This document shows positions 38,324-49,860 of a DNA stretch of 64,000 nt, one piece after another. Position numbers and translations under genes: made by a program. The notes below the pieces were generated by a model that was not told the DNA's origin, did not search any database, and saw only the letters and a list, made by a program, of their open reading frames with translations. Location of the stretch: NCBI GenBank assembly GCA_033782935.1, contig JAWQEG010000065.1:707001-771000 (forward strand). The letters are read 5' to 3'. Positions within the stretch are counted from its first letter, which is position 1, and each line of letters begins with the position of its first letter. Source of the DNA: Petrolisthes cinctipes. Lineage: Eukaryota; Arthropoda; Malacostraca; Decapoda; Porcellanidae.

Positions 38324-39448
38324 CTTCTGGGACACCAAAATATTGAATTTTCGGGTGTTTTGAGCCTGAATTTGAGATATAAACGGGTACAGAAGATACA
38401 TGCATATATTGACTTTTGGCATGTAAAATATCGATTTTCAGCATGTTTTGAGCATGTATTTTGAAAATACTCTAACACGGAGTAGGCATGTACAGATCGC
38501 TTCTGGGACCCTAAAATATCGAATTTTCGGGTGTTTAGGGACTGAATTTGAGATATCGACTTTTTGGCACCTAAAAGATCGATTTTTAGCATGTTTTTAG
38601 CCTATATTTTGAAAATATTCTAGCACTGTACAGATTGCTTCTGGGACCCCAAAATATTGAATTTTCGGGTGTTTTGAGCCTGAATTTGAGATATAAACGG
38701 GTACAGAAGATACATGCACATATTGACTTTGGGCACCAAAAATATAGATTTTCAGCATGTTTTGGGCCTGAATTTTGAAAATACTCTAACACGGAGTAGG
38801 CATGTACAGATCGCTTCTGGGACCCCAAAATATCGAATTTTCGGGTGTTTAGGGCCAGAATTTGAGATATAAATGGGTACAGAAGATGCATGCACATATC
38901 GACTTTTGGGCACCTAAAAGATCGATTTTCAGTATGTTTTTGGCCTGTATTTTGAAAATACTCTAACACGGAGTAGGCATGTACAGATACCTTCTGGGAC
39001 CTCTTAATATCGAATTTTCGGGTGTTTTGGGACTGAATTTGAGATATCGATTTTTTGGCACCTAAAATGTCGATTTTTAGCATGTTTTTAGCCTATATTT
39101 TGAAAATATTCTAGCACTGTGTAGGCATGTACAGATTGCTTCTGGGACCCCAAAATATTGAATTTTCGGGTGTTTTGAGCCTGAATTTGAGATATAAACG
39201 GGTACAGAAGATACATGCACATATTGACTTTGGGCATCTAAAATATCGATTTTCAGCATGTTTTGGGCCTGTATTTTGAAAATACTCTAACACTGAGTAG
39301 GCATGTACAGATTGCTTCTGGGACCCCAAAATATTGAATTTTCGGTTGTTTTGAGCCTGAATTTGAGATATAAACGGGTACAGAAGATGCATGCACATAT
39401 CGACTTTTGGGCACCTAAAAGATCGATTTTCAGTATGTTTTTGGCCTG

Positions 39449-40263
39449 TATTTTGAAAATACTCTAACACGGAGTAGGCATGTACAGATACCTTCTGGGA
39501 CCTCTAAATATCGAATTTTCGGGTGTTTTGGGACTGAATTTGAGATATCGATTTTTTGGCACCTAAAATGTCGATTTTTAGCATGTTTTTAGCCTATATT
39601 TTGAAAATATTCTAGCACTGTGTAGGCATGTACAGATTGCTTCTGGGACCCCAAAATATTGAATTTTCGGGTGTTTTGAGCCTGAATTTGAGATATAAAC
39701 GGGTACAGAAGATACATGCACATATTGACTTTGGGCATCTAAAATATCGATTTTCAGCATGTTTTGGGCATGTATTTTGAAAATACTCTAACACGGAGTA
39801 GGCATGTACAGATCGCTTCTGGGACCCTAAAATATCGAATTTTCGGGTGTTTAGGGACTGAATTTGAGATATCGACTTTTTGGCACCTAAAAGATCGATT
39901 TTTAGCATGTTTTTAGCCTATATTTTGAAAATATTCTAGCACTGTACAGATTGCTTCTGGGACCCCAAAATATTGAATTTTCGGGTGTTTTGAGCCTGAA
40001 TTTGAGATATAAACGGGTACAGAAGATACATGCACATATTGACTTTGGGCACCAAAAATATCGATTTTCAGCATGTTTTGGGCCTGAATTTTGAAAATAC
40101 TCTAACACTGAGTAGGCATGTACAGATTGCTTCTGGGACCCCAAAATATTGAATTTTCGGTTGTTTTGAGCCTGAATTTGAGATATAAACGGGTACAGAA
40201 GATGCATGCACATATCGACTTTTGGGCACCTAAAAGATCGATTTTCAGTATGTTTTTGGCCTG
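39449..40263 (+). repeat. Shortened 815-bp module with Ld/Le fusion
   Basis: The order is S, Ld fused to Le (GTTTTGGGCATGTATTTTG at about 39764), Sc, deleted Lb, TTG-type L. This is the 991-bp hexamer minus exactly one 176-bp monomer. In-register unequal crossing-over between Ld and Le explains it. Confidence 0.8.
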
Positions 40264-42385
40264 TATTTTGAAAATACTCTAACACGGAGTAGGCATGTAC
40301 AGATACCTTCTGGGACCTCTAAATATCGAATTTTCGGGTGTTTTGGGACTGAATTTGAGATATCGATTTTTTAGCACCTAAAATGTCGATTTTTAGCATG
40401 TTTTTAGCCTATATTTTGAAAATATTCTAGCACTGTGTAGGCATGTACAGATTGCTTCTGGGACCCCAAAATATTGAATTTTCGGGTGTTTTGAGCCTGA
40501 ATTTGAGATATAAACGGGTACAGAAGATACATGCACATATTGACTTTGGGCATCTAAAATATCGATTTTCAGCATGTTTTGGGCCTGTATTTTGAAAATA
40601 CTCTAACACTGAGTAGGCATGTACAGATTGCTTCTGGGACCCCAAAATATTGAATTTTCGGGTGTTTTGAGCCTGAATTTGAGATATAAACGGGTACAGA
40701 AGATACATGCATATATTGACTTTTGGCATGTAAAATATCGATTTTCAGCATGTTTTGAGCATGTATTTTGAAAATACTCTAACACGGAGTAGGCATGTAC
40801 AGATCGCTTCTGGGACCCTAAAATATCGAATTTTCGGGTGTTTAGGGACTGAATTTGAGATATCGACTTTTTGGCACCTAAAAGATCGATTTTTAGCATG
40901 TTTTTAGCCTATATTTTGAAAATATTCTAGCACTGTACAGATTGCTTCTGGGACCCCAAAATATTGAATTTTCGGGTGTTTTGAGCCTGAATTTGAGATA
41001 TAAACGGGTACAGAAGATACATGCACATATTGACTTTGGGCACCAAAAATATCGATTTTCAGCATGTTTTGGGCCTGAATTTTGAAAATACTCTAACACG
41101 GAGTAGGCATGTACAGATCGCTTCTGGGACCCCAAAATATCGAATTTTCGGGTGTTTAGGGCCAGAATTTGAGATATAAATGGGTACAGAAGATGCATGC
41201 ACATATCGACTTTTGGGCACCTAAAAGATCGATTTTCAGTATGTTTTTGGCCTTTATTTTGAAAATACTCTAACACGGAGTAGGCATGTACAGATTCCTT
41301 CTGGGACCTCTAAATATCGAATTTTCGGGTGTTTTGGGACTGAATTTGAGATATCGATTTTTTGGCACCTAAAATGTCGATTTTTAGCATGTTTTTAGCC
41401 TATATTTTGAAAATATTCTAGCACTGTGAAGGCATGTACAGATTGCTTCTGGGACCCCAAAATATTGAATTTTCGGGTGTTTTGAGCCTGAATTTGAGAT
41501 ATAAACGGGTACAGAAGATACATGCACATATTGACTTTGGGCACCTAAAATATCGATTTTCAGCATGTTTTGGGCCTGTATTTTGAAAATACTCTAACAC
41601 TGAGTAGGCATGTACAGATTGCTTCTGGGACCCCAAAATATTGAATTTTCGGGTGTTTTGAGCCTGAATTTGAGATATAAACGGGTACTGAAGATGCATG
41701 CACATATCGACTTTTGTGCACCTAAAAGATCGATTTTCAGTATGTTTTGAGCATGTATTTTGAAAATACTCTAACACGGAGTAGGCATGTACAGATCGCT
41801 TCTGGGACCCCTAAATATCGAATTTTCGGGTGTTTTGGGACTGAATTTGAGATATCGACTTTTTGGCACCTAAAAGATCGATTTTTAGCATGTTTTTAGC
41901 CTATATTTTGAAAATATTCTAGCACTGAGTAAGCATGTACAGATTGCTTCTGGGACCCCAAAATATTGAATTTTCGGGTGTTTTGAGCCTGAATTTGAGA
42001 TATAAACGGGTACAGAAGATACATGCACATATTGACTTTGGGCACCTAAAATATCGATTTTCAGCATGTTTTGGGCCTGTATTTTGAAAATACTCTAACA
42101 CTGAGTAGGCATGTACAGATTGCTTCTGGGACCCCAAAATATTGAATTTTCGGGTGTTTTGAGCCTGAATTTGAGATATAAACGGGTACTGAAGATGCAT
42201 GCACATATCGACTTTTGTGCACCTAAAAGATCGATTTTCAGTATGTTTTGAGCATGTATTTTGAAAATACTTTAACACGGAGTAGGCATGTACAGATCGC
42301 TTCTGGGACCCCTAAATATCGAATTTTCGGGTGTTTTGGGACTGAATTTGAGATATCGACTTTTTGGCACCTAAAAGATCGATTT

Positions 42386-43258
42386 TTAGCATGTTTTTAG
42401 CCTATATTTTGAAAATATTCTAGCACTGAGTAGGCATGTACAGATTGCTTCTGGGACCCCAAAATATTGAATTTTCGGGTGTTTTGAGCCTGAATTTGAG
42501 ATATAAACGGGTACAGAAGATACATGCACATATTGACTTTGGGCACCAAAAATATCGATTTTCAGCATGTTTTGGGCCTGAATTTTGAAAATACTCTAAC
42601 ACGGAGTAGGCATGTACAGATCGCTTCTGGGACCCCAAAATATCGAATTTTCGGGTGTTTAGGGCCAGAATTTGAGATATAAACGGGTACAGAAGATGCA
42701 TGCACATATCGACTTTTGGGCACCTAAAAGATCGATTTTCAGTATGTTTTTGGCCTGTATTTTTAAAATACTCTAACACGGAGTAGGCATGTACAGATCG
42801 CTTCTGGGACCCCTAAATATCGAATTTTCGGGTGTTTTGGGACTGAATTTGAGATATCGACTTTTTGGCACCTAAAAGGTCGATTTTTAGCATGTTTTTA
42901 GCCTATATTTTGAAAATATTCTAGCACTGAGTAGGCATGTACAGATTGCTTCTGGGACCCCAAAATATTGAATTTTCGGGTGTTTTGAGCCTGAATTTGA
43001 GATATAAACGGGTACAGAAGATACATGCACATATTGACTTTGGGCACCAAAAATATCGATTTTCAGTATGTTTTTGGCCTGTATATTGAAAATACTCTAA
43101 CACGGAGTAGGCATGTACAGATCGCTTCTGGGACCCCTAAATATCGAATTTTCGGGTGTTTAGGGCCAGAATTTGAGATATAAACGGGTACTGAAGATGC
43201 ATGCACATATCGACTTTTGTGCACCTAAAGGATCGATTTTCAGTATGTTTTGAGCATG
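42386..43258 (+). repeat. Transition from domain D to B-type sequence
   Basis: Ordinary S-L-L monomers of domain A type, ending in a mosaic monomer at 43082-43258 that has a Sb front (CCCCTAAATATCG), an Lc middle (TTTAGGGCCAG) and an La rear (GGTACTGAAG, AAAGGATCG, GAGCATGT). Three parental variants in one 177-bp unit show repeated exchange at this border. Confidence 0.72.
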
Positions 43259-43399
43259 TATTTTGAAAATACTCTAACACGGAGTAGGCATGTACAGATC
43301 GCTTCTGGGACCCCTAAATATCGAATTTTCGGGTGTTTTGGGACTGAATTTGAGATATCGACTTTTTGGCACCTAAAAGATCGATTTTTAGCATGTTTT

Positions 43400-46300
43400 T
43401 AGCCTTTTTTTTGAAAATATTCTAGCACTGTACAGATTGCTTCTGGGACCCCAAAATATTGAATTTTCGGGGGTTTTGAGTCTGAATTTGAGATATAAAC
43501 GGGTACAGAAGATACATGCACATATTGACTTTGGGCACCAAAAATATCGATTTTCAGCATGTTTTGGGCCTGAATTTTGAAAATACTCTAACACGGAGTA
43601 GGCATGTACAGATCGCTTCTGGGACCCCAAAATATCGAATTTTCGGGGGTTTTGAGTCTGAATTTGAGATATAAACGGGTACAGAAGATACATGCACATA
43701 TTGACTTTGGGCACCAAAAATATCGATTTTCAGCATGTTTTGGGCCTGAATTTTGAAAATACTCTAACACGGAGTAGGCATGTACAGATCGCTTCTGGGA
43801 CCCCAAAATATCGAGTTTTCGGGTGTTTAGGGCCAGAATTTGAGATATAAACGGGTACAGAAGATGCATGCACATATCGACTTTTGGGCACCTAAAAGAT
43901 CGATTTTCAGTATGTTTTTGGCCTGTAATTTGAAAATACTCTAACCCGGAGTAGACATGTACAGATGTACCTTCTGGGACCTCTAAATATCGAATTTTCG
44001 GGTGTTTTGGGACTGAATTTGAGATATCGATTTTTTGGCACCTAAAATGTCGATTTTTAGCATGTTTTTAGCCAATATTTTGAAAATATTCTAGCACTGA
44101 GTAGGCATGTACAGATTGCTTCTGGGACCCCAAAATATTGAATTTTCGGGTGTTTTCGAGCCTGAATTTGAGATATAAACGGGTACAGAAGATACATGCA
44201 CATATTGACTTTGGGCACCAAAAATATAGATTTTCAGCATGTTTTGGGCCTGAATTTTGAAAATACTCTAACATGGAGTATGCATGTACAGATCGCTTCT
44301 GGGACCCCAAAATATCGAATTTTTGGGTGTTTAGGGCCAGAATTTGAGATATAAACGGGTACAGAAGATGCATGCACATATCGACTTTTGGGCACCTAAA
44401 AGATCGATTTTCAGTATGTTTTTGGCCTGTACTTTGAAAATACTCTAACACGGAGTAAGCATGTACAGATACCTTCTGGGACCTCTAAATATCGAATTTT
44501 CGGGTGTTTTGGGACTGAATTTGAGATATCGATTTTTTGGCACCTAAAATGTTTTTTTTAGCATGTTTTTAGCCTATATTTTGAAAATATTCTAGCACTG
44601 TGTAGGCATGTACAGATTGCTTCTGGGACCCGAAAATATTGAATTTTCGGGTGTTTTGAGCCTGAATTTGAGATATAAACGGGTACAGAAGATACATGCA
44701 CATATTGACTTTGGGCACCAAAAATATCGATTTTCAGCATGTTTTGGGCCTGAATTTTGAAAATACTCTAACACGAAGTAGGCATGTACAGATCGCTTCT
44801 GGGACCCCAAAATATCGAATTTTCGGGTGTTTAGGGCCAGAATTTGAGATATAAACGGGTACAGAAGATGCATGCACATATCGACTTTTGGGCACCTGAA
44901 AGATCGATTTTCAGTATGTTTTTGGCCTGTATTTTGAAAATACTCTAACACGGAGTAGGCATGTACAGATACCTTCTGGGACCTCTAAATATCGAATTTT
45001 CGGGTGTTTTGGGACTGAATTTGAGATATCGATTTTTTGGCACCAAAAATTTCGATTTTTAGCATGTTTTTAGCCTATAATTTGAAAATATTCTAGCACT
45101 GTGTAGGCATGTACAGATTACTTCTGGGACCCGAAAATATTGAATTTTCGGGTGTTTTGAGCCTGAATTTGAGATATAAACGGGTACAGAAGATACATGC
45201 ACATATTGACTTTGGGCATCTAAAATATCGATTTTCAGCATGTTTTGGGCCTGTATTTTGAAAAACTCTAACACTGAGTAGGCATGTACAGATTGCTTCT
45301 GGGACCCCAAAATATTGAATTTTCGGGTGTTTTGAGCATGAATTTGAGATTTAAACGGGTACTGAAGATGCATGCACATATCGACTTTTGTGCACCTAAA
45401 AGATCGATTTTCAGTATGTTTTGAGCATGTATTTTGAAAATATTCTAACACGGAGTAGGCATGTACAGATCGCTTCTGGGACCCCTAAATATCGAATTTT
45501 CGGGTGTTTTGGGACTGAATGTGAGATATCGACTTTTTGGCACCTAAAAAATCGATTTTTAGCATGTTTTTAGCCTATATTTAGAAAATATTCTAGCACT
45601 GTGTAGGCATGTACAGATTGCTTCTGGGACCCAAAAATATTGAATTTTCGGGTGTTTTGAGCCTGAATTTGAAATATAAACGGGTACAGAAGATACATGC
45701 ACATATTGACTTTTAGCATCAAAAATATCGATTTTCAGCATGTTTTGGGCCTGAATTTTGAAAATACTCTAACACGGAGTAGGAATGTACAGATACCTTC
45801 TGGGACCTCTAAATATCGAATTTTCGGGTGTTTTGGGACTGAATTTGAGATATCGATTTTTTGGCACCTAAAATGTCGATTTTTAGCATGTTTTTAGCCT
45901 ATATTTTGAAAATATTCTAGCACTGTGTAGACATGTACAGATTGCTTCTGGGACCCGAAAATATTGAATTTTCGGGTGTTTTGAGCCTGAATTTGAGATA
46001 TAAACGGGTACTGAAGATGCATGCACATATCGACTTTTGTGCACCTAAAGGATCGATTTTCAGTATGTTTTGAGCATGTATTTTGAAAAAACTCTAACAC
46101 GGAGTAGGCATGTACAGATCGCTTCTGGGACCCCTAAATATCGAATTTTCGGGTGTTTTGGGACTGAATTTGAGATATCGACTTTTTGGCACCTAAAAGA
46201 TCGATTTTTAGCATGTTTTTAGCCTATATTTTAAAAATATTCTAGCACTGCACAGATTGCTTCTGGGACCCCAAAATATTGAATTTTCGGGTGTTTTGAG

Positions 46301-46534
46301 CCTGAATTTGAGATATAAACGGGTACTGAAGATGCATGCACATATCGACCTTTGTGCACCTAAAAGATCGATTTTCAGTATGTTTTGAGCATGTATTTTG
46401 AAAATACTCTAACACGGAGTAGGCATGTACATATCGCTTCTGGGACCCCTAAATATCGAATTTTCGGGTGTTTTGGGACTGAATTTGAGATATCGACTTT
46501 TTGGCACCTAAAAGATCGATTTTTAGCATGTTTT
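43400..46534 (+). repeat. 3135-bp tandem duplication, copy 1
   Basis: Contains private changes that recur at +3135: GTTTTTTTTAGC with a 1-bp loss (about 44551 and 47686), GGTGTTTTCGAGCC (about 44150 and 47285), GAAAAACTC (about 45260 and 48395), GATTTAAACGGG (about 45350) and TTGAAAAAACTC (about 46084). Confidence 0.85.
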
Positions 46535-49500
46535 TAGCCTATATTTTGAAAATATTCTAGCACTGTACAGATTGCTTCTGGGACCCCAAAATATTGAATT
46601 TTCGGGGGTTTTGAGTCTGAATTTGAGATATAAACGGGTACAGAAGATACATGCACATATTGACTTTGGGCACCAAAAATATCGATTTTCAGCATGTTTT
46701 GGGCCTGAATTTTGAAAATACTCTAACACGGAGTAGGCATGTACAGATCGCTTCTGGGACCCCAAAATATCGAATTTTCGGGGGTTTTGAGTCTGAATTT
46801 GAGATATAAACGGGTACAGAAGATACATGCACATATTGACTTTGGGCACCAAAAATATCGATTTTCAGCATGTTTTGGGCCTGAATTTTGAAAATACTCT
46901 AACACGGAGTAGGCATGTACAGATCGCTTCTGGGACCCCAAAATATCGAGTTTTCGGGTGTTTAGGGCCAGAATTTGAGATATAAACGGGTACAGAAGAT
47001 GCATGCACATATCGACTTTTGGGCACCTAAAAGATCGATTTTCAGTATGTTTTTGGCCTGTAATTTGAAAATACTCTAACCCGGAGTAGACATGTACAGA
47101 TGTACCTTCTGGGACCTCTAAATATCGAATTTTCGGGTGTTTTGGGACTGAATTTGAGATATCGATTTTTTGGCACCTAAAATGTCGATTTTTAGCATGT
47201 TTTTAGCCAATATTTTGAAAATATTCTAGCACTGAGTAGGCATGTACAGATTGCTTCTGGGACCCCAAAATATTGAATTTTCGGGTGTTTTCGAGCCTGA
47301 ATTTGAGATATAAACGGGTACAGAAGATACATGCACATATTGACTTTGGGCACCAAAAATATAGATTTTCAGCATGTTTTGGGCCTGAATTTTGAAAATA
47401 CTCTAACATGGAGTATGCATGTACAGATCGCTTCTGGGACCCCAAAATATCGAATTTTTGGGTGTTTAGGGCCAGAATTTGAGATATAAACGGGTACAGA
47501 AGATGCATGCACATATCGACTTTTGGGCACCTAAAAGATCGATTTTCAGTATGTTTTTGGCCTGTACTTTGAAAATACTCTAACACGGAGTAAGCATGTA
47601 CAGATACCTTCTGGGACCTCTAAATATCGAATTTTCGGGTGTTTTGGGACTGAATTTGAGATATCGATTTTTTGGCACCTAAAATGTTTTTTTTAGCATG
47701 TTTTTAGCCTATATTTTGAAAATATTCTAGCACTGTGTAGGCATGTACAGATTGCTTCTGGGACCCGAAAATATTGAATTTTCGGGTGTTTTGAGCCTGA
47801 ATTTGAGATATAAACGGGTACAGAAGATACATGCACATATTGACTTTGGGCACCAAAAATATCGATTTTCAGCATGTTTTGGGCCTGAATTTTGAAAATA
47901 CTCTAACACGAAGTAGGCATGTACAGATCGCTTCTGGGACCCCAAAATATCGAATTTTCGGGTGTTTAGGGCCAGAATTTGAGATATAAACGGGTACAGA
48001 AGATGCATGCACATATCGACTTTTGGGCACCTGAAAGATCGATTTTCAGTATGTTTTTGGCCTGTATTTTGAAAATACTCTAACACGGAGTAGGCATGTA
48101 CAGATACCTTCTGGGACCTCTAAATATCGAATTTTCGGGTGTTTTGGGACTGAATTTGAGATATCGATTTTTTGGCACCAAAAATTTCGATTTTTAGCAT
48201 GTTTTTAGCCTATAATTTGAAAATATTCTAGCACTGTGTAGGCATGTACAGATTACTTCTGGGACCCGAAAATATTGAATTTTCGGGTGTTTTGAGCCTG
48301 AATTTGAGATATAAACGGGTACAGAAGATACATGCACATATTGACTTTGGGCATCTAAAATATCGATTTTCAGCATGTTTTGGGCCTGTATTTTGAAAAA
48401 CTCTAACACTGAGTAGGCATGTACAGATTGCTTCTGGGACCCCAAAATATTGAATTTTCGGGTGTTTTGAGCATGAATTTGAGATTTAAACGGGTACTGA
48501 AGATGCATGCACATATCGACTTTTGTGCACCTAAAAGATCGATTTTCAGTATGTTTTGAGCATGTATTTTGAAAATATTCTAACACGGAGTAGGCATGTA
48601 CAGATCGCTTCTGGGACCCCTAAATATCGAATTTTCGGGTGTTTTGGGACTGAATGTGAGATATCGACTTTTTGGCACCTAAAAAATCGATTTTTAGCAT
48701 GTTTTTAGCCTATATTTAGAAAATATTCTAGCACTGTGTAGGCATGTACAGATTGCTTCTGGGACCCAAAAATATTGAATTTTCGGGTGTTTTGAGCCTG
48801 AATTTGAAATATAAACGGGTACAGAAGATACATGCACATATTGACTTTTAGCATCAAAAATATCGATTTTCAGCATGTTTTGGGCCTGAATTTTGAAAAT
48901 ACTCTAACACGGAGTAGGAATGTACAGATACCTTCTGGGACCTCTAAATATCGAATTTTCGGGTGTTTTGGGACTGAATTTGAGATATCGATTTTTTGGC
49001 ACCTAAAATGTCGATTTTTAGCATGTTTTTAGCCTATATTTTGAAAATATTCTAGCACTGTGTAGACATGTACAGATTGCTTCTGGGACCCGAAAATATT
49101 GAATTTTCGGGTGTTTTGAGCCTGAATTTGAGATATAAACGGGTACTGAAGATGCATGCACATATCGACTTTTGTGCACCTAAAGGATCGATTTTCAGTA
49201 TGTTTTGAGCATGTATTTTGAAAAAACTCTAACACGGAGTAGGCATGTACAGATCGCTTCTGGGACCCCTAAATATCGAATTTTCGGGTGTTTTGGGACT
49301 GAATTTGAGATATCGACTTTTTGGCACCTAAAAGATCGATTTTTAGCATGTTTTTAGCCTATATTTTAAAAATATTCTAGCACTGCACAGATTGCTTCTG
49401 GGACCCCAAAATATTGAATTTTCGGGTGTTTTGAGCCTGAATTTGAGATATAAACGGGTACTGAAGATGCATGCACATATCGACCTTTGTGCACCTAAAA

Positions 49501-49669
49501 GATCGATTTTCAGTATGTTTTGAGCATGTATTTTGAAAATACTCTAACACGGAGTAGGCATGTACATATCGCTTCTGGGACCCCTAAATATCGAATTTTC
49601 GGGTGTTTTGGGACTGAATTTGAGATATCGACTTTTTGGCACCTAAAAGATCGATTTTTAGCATGTTTT
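46535..49669 (+). repeat. 3135-bp tandem duplication, copy 2
   Basis: Direct tandem partner of 43400-46534. Because several of the shared changes are small indels unique to this pair, the duplication is recent relative to the rest of the array. The first part of a third copy runs on to about 49850. Confidence 0.85.
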
Positions 49670-49860
49670 TAGCCTATATTTTGAAAATATTCTAGCACTG
49701 TACAGATTGCTTCTGGGACCCCAAAATATTGAATTTTCGGGGGTTTTGAGTCTAAATTTGAGATATAAACGGGTACAGAAGATACATGCACATATTGACT
49801 TTGGGCACCAAAAATATCGATTTTCAGCATGTTTTGGGCCTGAATTTTGAAAACACTCTA

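Larger units (their letters stand above)
21465..42385 (+). repeat. Domain D: 1492-bp nonamer higher-order repeat
   Basis: This 21-kb domain is dominated by a nine-monomer unit with variants not seen in domain A: Le (CATGCATATATTGAC or the TCGAC form, then GGCATGTAAAATATCG), Sc (GGGACCCTAAAATATCG with TTTAGGGACTG), a 10-bp-deleted Lb, and TCGGTTGTTTTGAG. Unit starts at 26324, 27816 and 29308, and at 31477, 32969 and 34461, are spaced 1492 bp. Other parts hold shortened modules of 991, 815 and 501 bp. Confidence 0.82.
43259..49860 (+). repeat. Second B-type domain
   Basis: The B markers return: TTCGGGGGTTTTGAGTCTG (about 43468, 43646, 46604, 46780, 49739), CAGATGTACCTTCTGGG, CACTGCACAG and AAAGGATCG. 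The stretch 45559-46100 parallels 12894-13435 at an offset of 32665 bp, including GACTTTTAGCATCAAAAA and GTAGGAATG. Confidence 0.78.
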
